From NCBI RefSeq assembly GCF_037975445.1, contig NZ_CP150254.1, positions 167,501 through 231,500 on the forward strand: a DNA stretch of 64,000 bases, in the 5' to 3' direction. The notes beneath the pieces were generated by a model. It searched no databases. It worked only from the letters and a program-made list of their open reading frames with translations, and was not told the origin of the DNA. Source of the DNA: Peribacillus sp. FSL P2-0133 (GTDB lineage Bacteria; Bacillota; Bacilli; Bacillales; DSM-1321). Made by a program: the position numbers and the translations under genes. Positions 9,689 through 17,405 of the stretch are shown here, piece after piece; position 1 is the stretch's first letter; each line of letters opens with the position of its first letter.

Positions 9689-11491
9689 ATGTGTGGAATT
9701 GTTGGATATATTGGACTTAACGATGCAAAGGAAATTTTATTAAAAGGTCTTGAAAAACTTGAATACCGTGGTTATGACTCTTCAGGGATTGCTGTGAGAA
9801 ATGAAGCAGGCGTTACAATCTTTAAGGAAAAGGGAAGAATCGCGGACTTACGCGGAGCCGTGGATGAAAATACTATGGCACATACTGGAATAGGACATAC
9901 ACGCTGGGCCACCCATGGTGTGCCAAGCCGTGAAAATGCCCATCCTCACCAAAGTAATTCAGGTCGATTGACTTTAGTTCATAATGGGGTCATTGAAAAC
10001 TATGCGATTCTAAAACGTGAATATTTGAAGGATGTTGCCTTTAAAAGTGAAACGGATACGGAAGTCATCGTTCAACTCATAGAGAAGTTCGTAAACGAGG
10101 GCATGGAAGTGGAAGAGGCGTTCCGTCAAACACTCACTCTTCTGGAGGGTTCATATGCCATTGCCCTATTGGATGCTGAAAATGATGAAACCATCTTAGT
10201 CGCAAAAAATAAAAGCCCGCTGCTAATCGGTGTCGGAAAAGACTTTAACGTTGTCGCTTCGGATGCAATGGCCATGTTGCAAGTCACAGATCAATTCCTT
10301 GAACTGATGGATAAGGAAATGGTTATCGTGACAAAAGAAAAGGTAACGATCAAGAACCTTTCCAACGAAGAAGTCATGCGTGCTCCATACACTGCTGAAC
10401 TGGATGCGAGTGATATTGAAAAAGGTACGTATCCGCACTATATGCTTAAAGAAGTCGACGAGCAGCCAGCTGTCATACGTAAAATCATTCAAGCATACCA
10501 AAATGAAGAAGGTAAACTTGCAATCGATTATAGCATTACTGAAGCCGTAAGTGAGGCTGACCGTATTTATATCATCGCTTGCGGAACCAGCTATCATGCA
10601 GGGTTGATTGGTAAGCAATTCATCGAAAAAATGACTGAAATTCCGGTTGAGGTCCATGTGGCATCGGAATTCACTTACAATATGCCGTTATTATCGAAAA
10701 AACCGCTATTCATCTTCATTTCACAAAGTGGTGAAACTGCAGATAGCCGTGCCGTGTTAGTGTCCATCAAAGCGCTTGGTCATAAAGCCCTGACCATCAC
10801 GAACGTACCTGGCTCTACATTGTCACGTGAAGCGGATTATACGCTCTTGCTGCATGCTGGCCCTGAAATTGCCGTTGCCTCTACAAAGGCCTACACAGCT
10901 CAAGTGGCAGTCTTATCGATCTTAGCGAATGTAACTGGCCAATTCCGTAACATGGAGTATGATTTCGACCTTGTAAAAGAGCTTGGAATCGTTGCGACAG
11001 CAATGGAAGCCCTATGTGATTCGAAAGAAGAGATGGAAGACATTGCCCGTGAATATTTGTCCGTTACGAGAAACTGCTTCTTCATTGGCCGTTCCCTTGA
11101 CTACTATGTTGTGCTTGAAGGGGCCCTTAAGCTGAAGGAGATTTCATACATCCAGGCGGAAGGCTTTGCTGGCGGAGAGCTTAAACATGGAACGATCGCC
11201 TTGATTGAAGAAGGTACACCTGTCATAGCCCTTGCTACGCAAGCGGGTGTCAACCTAAGCATCCGTGGTAATGTAAAGGAAGTGGTTGCCCGAGGCGCCA
11301 ACCCTTGCATCATTTCCATGAAGGGGCTTGAAGAAGAGGATGACCGTTTCGTCATCCCGGAAGTGAATGAACTATTAACACCCCTTATCTCTGTTATCCC
11401 GCTGCAGCTCATTGCTTACTACGCAGCCTTGCACCGCGAATGTGACGTGGATAAACCACGTAACCTTGCGAAAAGTGTAACGGTTGAGTAA
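9689..11491 (+). CDS. glmS: glutamine-fructose-6-phosphate aminotransferase (isomerizing)
   Basis: Makes glucosamine-6-phosphate from fructose-6-phosphate and glutamine. The 600-residue protein starts MCGIVGYIG, so the catalytic Cys follows the initiator Met. The Ntn glutaminase domain covers about 1-220 and two SIS domains about 285-600 ([10 protein letters not shown] and the C-terminal [12 protein letters not shown]). GGAGGA precedes the ATG at 9689; upstream in-frame codons lie in the leader and are not used. The gene is controlled by the ribozyme at 9405-9605. Its 3' end is the recognition site used by Tn7-type transposons, and a Tn7-like element sits immediately downstream. Confidence 0.98.
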   Translation: MCGIVGYIGLNDAKEILLKGLEKLEYRGYDSSGIAVRNEAGVTIFKEKGRIADLRGAVDENTMAHTGIGHTRWATHGVPSRENAHPHQSNSGRLTLVHNGVIENYAILKREYLKDVAFKSETDTEVIVQLIEKFVNEGMEVEEAFRQTLTLLEGSYAIALLDAENDETILVAKNKSPLLIGVGKDFNVVASDAMAMLQVTDQFLELMDKEMVIVTKEKVTIKNLSNEEVMRAPYTAELDASDIEKGTYPHYMLKEVDEQPAVIRKIIQAYQNEEGKLAIDYSITEAVSEADRIYIIACGTSYHAGLIGKQFIEKMTEIPVEVHVASEFTYNMPLLSKKPLFIFISQSGETADSRAVLVSIKALGHKALTITNVPGSTLSREADYTLLLHAGPEIAVASTKAYTAQVAVLSILANVTGQFRNMEYDFDLVKELGIVATAMEALCDSKEEMEDIAREYLSVTRNCFFIGRSLDYYVVLEGALKLKEISYIQAEGFAGGELKHGTIALIEEGTPVIALATQAGVNLSIRGNVKEVVARGANPCIISMKGLEEEDDRFVIPEVNELLTPLISVIPLQLIAYYAALHRECDVDKPRNLAKSVTVE

Positions 11492-11510
11492 GTCGGAATG
11501 AATGCAATGT

Positions 11511-11515
11511 ATGTT
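11511..11515 (+). repeat. left 5-bp target-site duplication (ATGTT)
   Basis: ATGTT directly abuts the left end of the element at 11516 and is repeated exactly at 12674-12678 beyond the right end. It lies 20-24 bp after the glmS stop codon. Confidence 0.75.
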
Positions 11516-11523
11516 TGTTGAAA

Positions 11524-11582
11524 GACAACAAAGTTGGGTACTGGACAACAAAGTCGGGTACTCGATAATAAGATTAAGCACT
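11524..11582 (+). repeat. tandem 20-bp end repeats (putative TnsB sites)
   Basis: Three head-to-tail copies: GACAACAAAGTTGGGTACTG (11524-11543), GACAACAAAGTCGGGTACTC (11544-11563) and the diverged GATAATAAGATTAAGCACT (11564-11582). The spacing of exactly 20 bp and the end-proximal position fit transposase-binding sites of Tn7-like ends. Confidence 0.7.
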
Positions 11583-11615
11583 AGAAGCATAGGTTATATC
11601 CTATGCTTCTTTTTT
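11583..11615 (+). terminator. terminator inside the left end
   Basis: Eleven-bp stem AGAAGCATAGG/CCTATGCTTCT followed by six T. Since the element interrupts the glmS 3' region, this hairpin now probably ends glmS transcription. Confidence 0.8.
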
Positions 11616-11626
11616 AAATATAATAC

Positions 11627-11836
11627 TTGTTTATATTAGCGGATAAAGAACTAACTCAGCTGGGGACTTCAATAAATATTGATGTTGTGGATTACCTTAC
11701 AGGGGATGTCAAAGGTGCGAAAGAGATACAGTTGAATCTCCCTGAAACAGGAGTGTACAGTATGAATCTAGCTTCTAGTTGCTGCGGTAGTCCTGTTCTA
11801 GCGAGATTGGAAATTAAGAATAATTCTTGTTACTAA
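11627..11836 (+). pseudogene. C-terminal gene remnant, unknown function
   Basis: An open frame of 69 codons with no ribosome binding site and only a TTG (11627) as possible start, preceded directly by a stop and a terminator. The sequence looks like real protein (NIDVVDYLTGDVKGAKEIQL, then SSCCGSPVLA) and is followed 7 nt later by a good terminator, so it reads as the surviving 3' end of a gene whose front was lost. The paired cysteines in SSCCGS are the only notable motif. I do not recognise a family. It lies within the Tn7-like element as cargo residue. Confidence 0.4.
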
Positions 11837-11843
11837 TAAACCA

Positions 11844-11875
11844 AAAGACCAGCCTGGATATCAGGCTGGTCTTTA
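11844..11875 (+). terminator. terminator after the gene remnant
   Basis: Perfect 13-bp stem AAAGACCAGCCTG/CAGGCTGGTCTTT, with a weak T/A tail. Confidence 0.75.
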
Positions 11876-12149
11876 AATTAATCCTTTTAATTTCGAGATT
11901 CAGTATTAAATTACCTTTAGATAGCGTTTGTTAAACTTATTGTTGGTTTTAAACAAATAGAAGAGACTACCTATTGTGGTCTTCTTTCATTCTCTTATGT
12001 ATATCAAAAAAAGGATGGAACCATTACGATCCCTCCCTTAAAAATCTTTCACTTTTATTTCCATTCCACAAATGCGTTGCAGGATTGTAGAAGAAGGCAT
12101 GTAACTTTTATAAATAGTTAACGTCTAACAGAAAAAAGGTGGGATTAAT

Positions 12150-12602
12150 GTGAAAAATAAGAAATATTTTTTCGCTATATTGATGCTGTTCTTACTTATA
12201 GTAGTAGGTTGTTCAAATGAAACCAAAGAAGAACCACCAGAAGCGATAGTGAGTATAAATGATGAAAATATCGAAACAGCTAGAGGTACTTATCAGTGGG
12301 AAAAAAAGCGTTTACTCTCTAATACTACGGTTATCGCCGATGCTGCTGCACCAATTCAAATAGCTGAAGATATGAAAGCGAAAATAGTTGAACAAAGTTC
12401 AGTAGCAAATGTAGAGTTTAATGATGGCTCCCAACCAGAATTACAGGCTTATTTATGGGAAGGAGAAAAACGTGGTGAAGAATTACCTATGAATCAACAC
12501 CACATAACCTTACCGTCGGAAAAAGGAAAGTATGTAATTGAAATTAACGCTAAATGGTCAAATGGAGACTCCTCTTATACTTTTGTCATAGAGGTACAAT
12601 AA
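12150..12602 (+). CDS. small lipoprotein, unknown function
   Basis: A 150-residue predicted lipoprotein. The signal peptide (KKYFFAILMLFLLIVVGC) ends in the lipobox VVGC, so the mature protein would be anchored at Cys21 on the outer face of the membrane. The rest is a small soluble domain with the pattern ARGTYQWEKKR...VIADAAAPIQIAEDM and a hydrophobic C-terminal strand (YTFVIEV), which resembles beta-sandwich lipoproteins of Bacillus. The start is GTG at 12150, with AAAGGTGG about 8 nt upstream; the overlapping ATG is followed by TGA. It is the only intact gene inside the Tn7-like element, so it is cargo. Function unknown. Confidence 0.75.
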   Translation: MKNKKYFFAILMLFLLIVVGCSNETKEEPPEAIVSINDENIETARGTYQWEKKRLLSNTTVIADAAAPIQIAEDMKAKIVEQSSVANVEFNDGSQPELQAYLWEGEKRGEELPMNQHHITLPSEKGKYVIEINAKWSNGDSSYTFVIEVQ

Positions 12603-12673
12603 TACAAGATTTTTTCCTCAACGAACGGATGCCAAATATCCAATCAGTACCCGACTTTTTTTGTAACTGAACA

Positions 12674-12678
12674 ATGTT
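12674..12678 (+). repeat. right 5-bp target-site duplication (ATGTT)
   Basis: Exact copy of 11511-11515, directly after the terminal GAACA of the element. Confidence 0.75.
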
Positions 12679-12726
12679 AGGTAGATCTAAATATAGATTA
12701 ACTGTTTTTAAAAAGTTGCGAAGCTT

Positions 12727-12764
12727 TACCCCTTTGGCTATGATTAGCCAAAGGGGTATTTTTT
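12727..12764 (+). terminator. strong terminator, probably the original glmS terminator
   Basis: Perfect 14-bp stem TACCCCTTTGGCTA/TAGCCAAAGGGGTA with a 4-nt loop and seven T. It lies 49 nt after the right target duplication and has no gene of its own, which suits the ancestral glmS terminator displaced by the insertion. Confidence 0.85.
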
Positions 12765-12920
12765 ATGTCTAAAACAACGAGAACCTCTCAAGTTGATAAG
12801 TGGTTTAAAGCATTCTAAGGAATAGGAAACGATGTGCAGTGACAATAGAGTTGTTTAATGCAATCTATTAAATCCATCGGTAGGTAATCACGGCATCCAT
12901 TAGAGCAAAGTTAAAGATCT

Positions 12921-13037
12921 TCCTATAGTGCATTGTTGAAAGAAATCCATAAGGCATTAAATTTAGGCGATGTGGAAAATGAAGCTGTAATTCTATCGAA
13001 GCTGGGGCGTATTGGAATGAAAATAACATCTTCATAA
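12921..13037 (+). pseudogene. possible degraded coding remnant
   Basis: The spacer 12765-13064 has no intact gene. Within it, the frame 12921-13037 reads like the end of a protein (LLKEIHKALNLGDVENEAVI, then LSKLGRIGMKITSS) but has no start codon or ribosome binding site. It is most simply a 3' remnant of a lost gene. Confidence 0.25.
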
Positions 13038-13064
13038 AAATTTTTTAATTTAGGAGAGAATGAC

Positions 13065-13436
13065 ATGGAAGTTTTTGCAGAATTTTTAGCGAATATTGAT
13101 AACCCGCAACATAGGGACCGAACGGAAGAAGTCTTGGCTTGGGTAACTAAGAAATTTCCAAATTTAATGCCGAAGATTGCGTGGAATCAGCCTATGTTTA
13201 CCGATCATGACACATATATTATTGGCTTTAGTGTAGCGAAACATCATTTGGCTGTTGCCCCTGAAAAGGCAGGGATTGATCATTTTTCTGATGAAATCGT
13301 GCAGGCTGGCTATGATCACACCAAGCAGTTGGTACGTATCAAGTGGGACAGTCCGGTTGATTATTCATTACTTGAAAAAATGATCGAGTTTAATATTTTT
13401 GATAAGGCAGACTGTTCAACTTTTTGGAGGAAATAA
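13065..13436 (+). CDS. DUF1801/YdhG-family protein (Fra-like)
   Basis: A 123-residue cytoplasmic protein of the YdhG/DUF1801 family. The B. subtilis member Fra (YdhG) is a frataxin-like iron chaperone. Family features seen are VFAEFLANIDNPQHRDR at the N-terminus, the central PKIAWNQPMFTDHDTYIIGF and SVAKHHLAVAPE. GGAGAG lies 7 nt before the ATG at 13065. It stands alone. Iron delivery is only a family-based suggestion; many relatives are uncharacterised. Confidence 0.75.
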   Translation: MEVFAEFLANIDNPQHRDRTEEVLAWVTKKFPNLMPKIAWNQPMFTDHDTYIIGFSVAKHHLAVAPEKAGIDHFSDEIVQAGYDHTKQLVRIKWDSPVDYSLLEKMIEFNIFDKADCSTFWRK

Positions 13437-13653
13437 ATAAAAAATCGGATTAGTTACGGGTGAGCTGAACCTCTATTAAAGTGTCCATTATTCGGGGTTC
13501 TGTTCAATATTAGAAGTGAAACGATGTGGTCCTGAGGTTATAAGATCCCCATATCTGCCGTCTGATCTAGCTCCATAGGCAAAAAGGAAGATTCTCCCTC
13601 CTTAATGACCTTACCTTTACGGTTGCGATTCCATAAATAGTTTAAAGTTCAAA
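13437..13653. other. gene-free spacer
   Basis: No open frame with a ribosome binding site is visible on either strand. The piece GAACctctattaaagtg...cggggGTTC near 13468-13502 has weak inverted ends that could be a mobile-element scar, but nothing more can be supported. Confidence 0.4.
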
Positions 13654-13702
13654 AAAAGCACAAGGAGTTCCGGATTTGGAACTTCTTGTGCTTTTGGTTT
13701 TT
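13654..13702 (+). terminator. strong hairpin terminator
   Basis: Nearly perfect 18-bp stem AAAAGCACAAGGAGTTCC/GGAACTTCTTGTGCTTTT with a 6-nt loop and a T-rich tail. No obvious gene lies directly before it, which again points to deletion in this patch. Confidence 0.75.
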
Positions 13703-13805
13703 GATAAAATCGAGATATACAAATATTACAACCAAACTACTTAAGATATTAAAACAAAAATTCATAGTGGGTATTTAAGGAAAAAATATTAGGTGGGGTG
13801 AAGAA

Positions 13806-14363
13806 ATGAAGAAGTTACTATATCTTTTTATTTTAATAATTCATGTATTTTTGTTTGGATTTAATCCCGTATCAACCTTTGCAAGTTCTCCAACTAAAGA
13901 AGTTGATTTAAAAGAGGAAAGCCAATCAGGTGGGTTTCTGACAGAATATACAACTCTATCAGGCACTGATGTACCTTTAGGTCAAGAAATACCTATACTA
14001 GTAGATGAAAAAACAGGAGAAATGACTAATAATAGAATTGGTATATCTCCGGTGTGTGCTACTTGTAATCGATATACTTGGAAAACAGCCACAGATAAAC
14101 GACAATCAAGTGCCTTTCACAAAAAAGTGACTGATGATACAAAATGGAGTCTAAACCTTACCTTTAAGATGGAAATAGCTGGTATAATAGCTGTTTCTGG
14201 TGGGGGAGAAAAGGTATATTCGGCATCGAAAAAATGGAACCAGTACAAAGAAACATGGAAATTGACTGGAACTCTAAAAACATATAACCCAACTGGTAAT
14301 TTGATAAAAACAGAACAAAGAAATGAAACTTACATTAAATATAAAAAAGTAGCAATAAAATAA
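13806..14363 (+). CDS. secreted protein, unknown function
   Basis: A 185-residue protein with a classical signal peptide (MKKLLYLFILIIHVFLFGF, cleavage probably after FASS or nearby at about 27). The mature part has a short Cys pair (PVCATCN, about 78-84), a region rich in K, W and T (WKTATDKRQ, TDDTKWSLNLTFKME), and a glycine stretch AVSGGGEKVYSASKKW. No family is recognised. GGTGGGG lies 6 nt before the ATG. The gene is notably more AT-rich than its neighbours and is followed 84 nt later by a CPBP membrane protease gene of similar composition. The pair may be a secreted toxin or bacteriocin-like protein plus immunity, but that is inference. Confidence 0.65.
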   Translation: MKKLLYLFILIIHVFLFGFNPVSTFASSPTKEVDLKEESQSGGFLTEYTTLSGTDVPLGQEIPILVDEKTGEMTNNRIGISPVCATCNRYTWKTATDKRQSSAFHKKVTDDTKWSLNLTFKMEIAGIIAVSGGGEKVYSASKKWNQYKETWKLTGTLKTYNPTGNLIKTEQRNETYIKYKKVAIK

Positions 14364-14447
14364 GTTAGAAATAGTGCAAATGCAAACCCTTATTCTAAAA
14401 AGAGAGTTTTTTTAGAATTTGAAATTTTTATATAAAAAGGGGTAAGA

Positions 14448-15308
14448 ATGGATACTAATATTAAGCAAACTCATCGCTTTATATTATATATAACAATACT
14501 AATTATGATTATTTTTCCTTTTGCACAACTTATATTACAAGAACTTTTTTTCCAAATAAACAAACAATTATTTTTCTTTTTAAGTAAACTGGTTTTTATC
14601 TATGTGCTTTTTCATTTCTTAAAAAAGAAAAAAATAACCTTATCGAGCATTAGGCTTAAAAAGGTACATATAAAATATATACTTCTTGGTATTTTAATGG
14701 GTATTATAGTTCACATGATAACTATGTTTTTTGGTAGGATTCAATATTATCTACTAACCGGCGAATGGCTTACTGCTGAAAAAATTGTTAATACACTTAT
14801 GGAGAGTAGTAAAAACATAAGTTTTTACAGCATTATCATGATTGGCTTTTCAGTGGCGATTAGTGAAGAAATTCTTTTTAGAGGCATATTATTAAAACAA
14901 TATCAGAGAATGAACATAAAGTCGGCCATAATTTTAAGTGCTCTTATTTTTAGCATTTATCATATGACGGTGGGAAACTTGGTTTTTGCATTTGTAATTG
15001 GTATCTCTTTTGCACTATTAACCATCTATACTGGAAGTATTGTTCCGGCTATCTTTTTTCACTTTTTAGTGAATGAAATAATGAGGATCATCATGCATTT
15101 CCCAGAAAAGGTTACTGAAACTTATTTTAAGGTAATGGTGTCTCCAATTACTGCCATAACAGGTTTAATATTTTTTCTATCTATATTAACTTTTTTATTT
15201 ATAAAGGTAAGAAAAAATAATCAATTTCAAAGTGGAAAAGTTAAATTCTTTGATGGATATATTATTTTGTTGTTTTTGATGTATGTTCTTTTCCTAACAA
15301 TAAAATAA
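14448..15308 (+). CDS. CPBP family intramembrane metalloprotease
   Basis: A 286-residue polytopic membrane protein of the CPBP (Abi/CAAX protease and bacteriocin-processing) family. The three family motifs are present: EEILFRG at about 142-148, FSIYHM at about 168-173 and FHFLVNE at about 203-209, carrying the Glu-Glu, His and His/Asn catalytic residues. About eight hydrophobic helices are visible. Family members process bacteriocins or give self-immunity. AAAGGGG precedes the ATG at 14448. The gene is strongly AT-rich and sits behind a secreted protein gene of like composition, suggesting joint transfer. Confidence 0.82.
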   Translation: MDTNIKQTHRFILYITILIMIIFPFAQLILQELFFQINKQLFFFLSKLVFIYVLFHFLKKKKITLSSIRLKKVHIKYILLGILMGIIVHMITMFFGRIQYYLLTGEWLTAEKIVNTLMESSKNISFYSIIMIGFSVAISEEILFRGILLKQYQRMNIKSAIILSALIFSIYHMTVGNLVFAFVIGISFALLTIYTGSIVPAIFFHFLVNEIMRIIMHFPEKVTETYFKVMVSPITAITGLIFFLSILTFLFIKVRKNNQFQSGKVKFFDGYIILLFLMYVLFLTIK

Positions 15309-15364
15309 ATTTTAATCAAAGATAATACAGGTATTAAAATGAACCTAATTCATAACGATTTCAT

Positions 15365-15627
15365 TTAAGAGGATTTCTTTGAGGTCGATGTCCATATTAT
15401 TGCCACCAACAATTCTTCCGGCTTGTTAACCGTTGGGATCGAACCTGATTTGAACCCAACGATACGCCCCAATGATCTGATTAAATTCTCCATTTCCTGT
15501 TTCAATTTTTTTTTGCAAATTTCCCCACAATCTCCTGTTCTGGATAGCCATTTTCTTTTAATAGAAGCGTTGATATTACAAGATAATCATCAACGAACTG
15601 GGCAGTGTTGTTAACAATAAGGCAGCA
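15365..15627 (-). pseudogene. frameshifted gene remnant
   Basis: On the minus strand two good coding stretches join at a run of nine A. The first (VNNTAQFVDDYLVISTLLLK, then ENGYPEQEIVGKFAKK) ends in a stop just after the run. The second (KLKQEMENLIRSLGRIVGFK, then SGSIPTVNKPEELLVAIIW) lies in the next frame and ends at 15365. One more A would fuse them. No start codon is seen before the first part, so the gene is also truncated at its 5' end. Family not recognised. Confidence 0.4.
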
Positions 15628-15676
15628 TTAATGATCAACCTCTTTTATAAAAGGTACTTAACAATCACAAAACCCT

Positions 15677-16711
15677 TCACGAAATAGGAAGCAGAATGGT
15701 GAAAGTCGTTCCCTTATCGAGCTCACTTTCCACGGATATGGTCCCTTCATGCATTTCAATAATCTTTTTCACGATGGACAGACCTAAACCGCTCCCGCTT
15801 TTTGTACGTTCCCTTGCCAGGTCGGCTTTATAGAATCGTTCGAATATATGGAACTGGTCTGTTTCAGATATGCCAATTCCATTGTCGGATATCGTTATGG
15901 ATGCCAGGTCATCAATCTGTTGTAATCGAATCGTGATCTTTCCACGATGGCGGGTGAATTTGACACTATTGTGTATTAAATTTGTCCATACTTGGCTCAT
16001 TAAATCCTGGTCTGCAAAAATTCGAATCTTTTCTAAAGATATATCCATTTCGAGTTCTTTTTCCAACCACGTCGGTTCACAAGCCAAAATAATGGTTCGT
16101 ATTTGCTGATCCAGCCGGAAGTCTGTCCTTTCAAAAGGATGATGCTCAGATTCCAGGGATGTAAGCTTTAGAAGGTTATCACTTAATTTAGATAATCTCC
16201 TGCTCTCTGTCTCAATTATATGAAGATAATGATTTCGTTCTTCGATTGTCAGCTTATTATATTGAAGAGCTTGGGCAAATCCTACGATGGAGGTTAGGGG
16301 CGACTGTATTTCGTGTGAGACGTTAGAGATGAATTCCTGCCGCATCTCTTCCATTTGCTTCAATTGCTTGGCCATGTGATTGAAGTGGTTAATGATATCG
16401 GTCATTTCGTTTTTCCTATCGATTTTAAAATCCAATTGAACATTATAATCGCCATTTGCTATTTTCCTTAAGGCATTAATGATCTCGAGGTAAATATTTG
16501 CCCGTTTATTGTGATGGATGGCATGCATAAGATAGCCAATTAATATCATGATTGCGATGCTTGTGATGATTGTGGTCAGATACCGTACAAAATCGGGTAA
16601 CCTTAATGGCAATAGCTCAATGATATAGTACCCGGCCGAAAAGCAAATTGAATTAAACGTAAGAAAAAACAATATGCCAAGCATTTGTTTGAAAAATCGA
16701 TTGCTTCTCAT
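15677..16711 (-). CDS. two-component sensor histidine kinase
   Basis: A 344-residue membrane kinase. Two transmembrane helices (about 10-30 and 40-60) enclose only a very short outer loop, which is typical of intramembrane-sensing kinases that respond to envelope stress. A HAMP-like region follows (about 60-115). The HisKA motif SNVSHEIQSPLTSIVGF has the phospho-accepting His near 129. The HATPase boxes are NLIHNSVKF, DNGIGIS and GSGLGLSIV. The ATG at 16711 has GGAG 9 nt upstream and overlaps the stop of the regulator gene (ATGA), so the two are translationally coupled. The signal is probably linked to the substrate of the adjacent ABC exporter. Confidence 0.92.
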   Translation of the reverse strand: MRSNRFFKQMLGILFFLTFNSICFSAGYYIIELLPLRLPDFVRYLTTIITSIAIMILIGYLMHAIHHNKRANIYLEIINALRKIANGDYNVQLDFKIDRKNEMTDIINHFNHMAKQLKQMEEMRQEFISNVSHEIQSPLTSIVGFAQALQYNKLTIEERNHYLHIIETESRRLSKLSDNLLKLTSLESEHHPFERTDFRLDQQIRTIILACEPTWLEKELEMDISLEKIRIFADQDLMSQVWTNLIHNSVKFTRHRGKITIRLQQIDDLASITISDNGIGISETDQFHIFERFYKADLARERTKSGSGLGLSIVKKIIEMHEGTISVESELDKGTTFTILLPIS

Positions 16712-17382
16712 CTCGTTATCTCCAAACGGTAGCCCAATCCCCAAATCGTTTTAATTCGGAAGGGGAACTCCGATTCCGGAAACCGTTCTCTCACTCTTTT
16801 AATATGTACATCGACAGTTCGTTCATCACCTTCATAATCATAGCCCCAAATGTCTTCAATAAGATCTTCCCTGGAAAAAGTTTTTCCAGGATAGCTTGCT
16901 AATTTAAACAACAATTCGAATTCTTTTAATGGAATCGTATATTCCTGTTCTTTGAATGACATTTCATGCGTGTTGCGATTCATCTTTAATTCGCCGATAT
17001 TTAATGTTTGTGAAATAGTGATTTTATACCGTTTAAGTAATGCCTTTATTCTAAGAACCAATTCGATCGGTTCAAATGGCTTTACAAGATAATCATCTGC
17101 CCCAAGACCGAATCCTTTTACTTTTTGAGTTGTTTCCCCTTTTGCAGTCAGCATTAAAATGGGGATATCACTAAATTCCCTTAACTCTTTGCATAATTGC
17201 CATCCATCCATGTTAGGCATCATAATATCGATGACTGCCAAATCGATTTTCACCTTCTCCATTACTTTCAATGCTTGCAGTCCATCACGGGCCTCATATA
17301 GATCGAATCCTTCTTTTCTTAACAACAGGTTTATAAGTTCGCGAATATGTGCATCATCATCTACTATCAATATTTTTGTCAT
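16708..17382 (-). CDS. OmpR-family response regulator
   Basis: A 224-residue regulator with an N-terminal receiver (acidic DDD at 8-10, phospho-Asp in LAVIDIMMPNMDG near 52, LMLTAK and the Lys in LVKPFEP near 103). The C-terminal winged-helix DNA-binding domain covers about 125-222 (KEFELLFKLASYPGKTFSRE, DVHIKRVRERF, IKTIWGLGYRLE). It lies between the ABC exporter gene (23-nt gap) and the sensor kinase gene (4-nt overlap). The three probably form one minus-strand operon. A role in inducing the exporter is inferred from position. Confidence 0.93.
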   Translation of the reverse strand: MTKILIVDDDAHIRELINLLLRKEGFDLYEARDGLQALKVMEKVKIDLAVIDIMMPNMDGWQLCKELREFSDIPILMLTAKGETTQKVKGFGLGADDYLVKPFEPIELVLRIKALLKRYKITISQTLNIGELKMNRNTHEMSFKEQEYTIPLKEFELLFKLASYPGKTFSREDLIEDIWGYDYEGDERTVDVHIKRVRERFPESEFPFRIKTIWGLGYRLEITR

Positions 17383-17405
17383 CCTGCTTCTTTCCTTTCG
17401 GTGAA

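Larger units (their letters stand above)
11516..12673. mobile_element. transposase-less Tn7-like element at attTn7
   Basis: The 1,158-bp segment begins TGTTGAAAGACAACAAAG and ends GTAACTGAACA, so it has the 5'-TGT...ACA-3' termini of Tn7-type elements. The left end has three tandem 20-bp repeats; a copy of the same repeat lies inverted near the right end (12645-12664). A perfect 5-bp duplication ATGTT flanks the ends. The insertion point is about 24 bp past the glmS stop, where Tn7 inserts. Inside are only a gene remnant and a lipoprotein gene; no tnsA, tnsB, tnsC or tnsD is present. It is inferred to be a decayed or non-autonomous Tn7-like element, mobilised in trans or reduced by internal deletion. 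Confidence 0.72.

Noticed and set aside
11511..12678. MITE or ordinary insertion-sequence remnant as the explanation of the segment after glmS
   Set aside because: The tandem 20-bp repeats at the end, the TGT/ACA termini, the 5-bp duplication and the position past glmS fit a Tn7-like element better, although a MITE derived from such an element remains possible.
13460..13510. Insertion-sequence terminus
   Set aside because: Only a weak inverted pair around a possible IS-like end is visible; there is no second end, duplication or transposase.
15423..15614. 63-codon plus-strand open frame
   Set aside because: The minus strand of the same segment reads as a better, though broken, coding sequence; the plus frame has no ribosome binding site.
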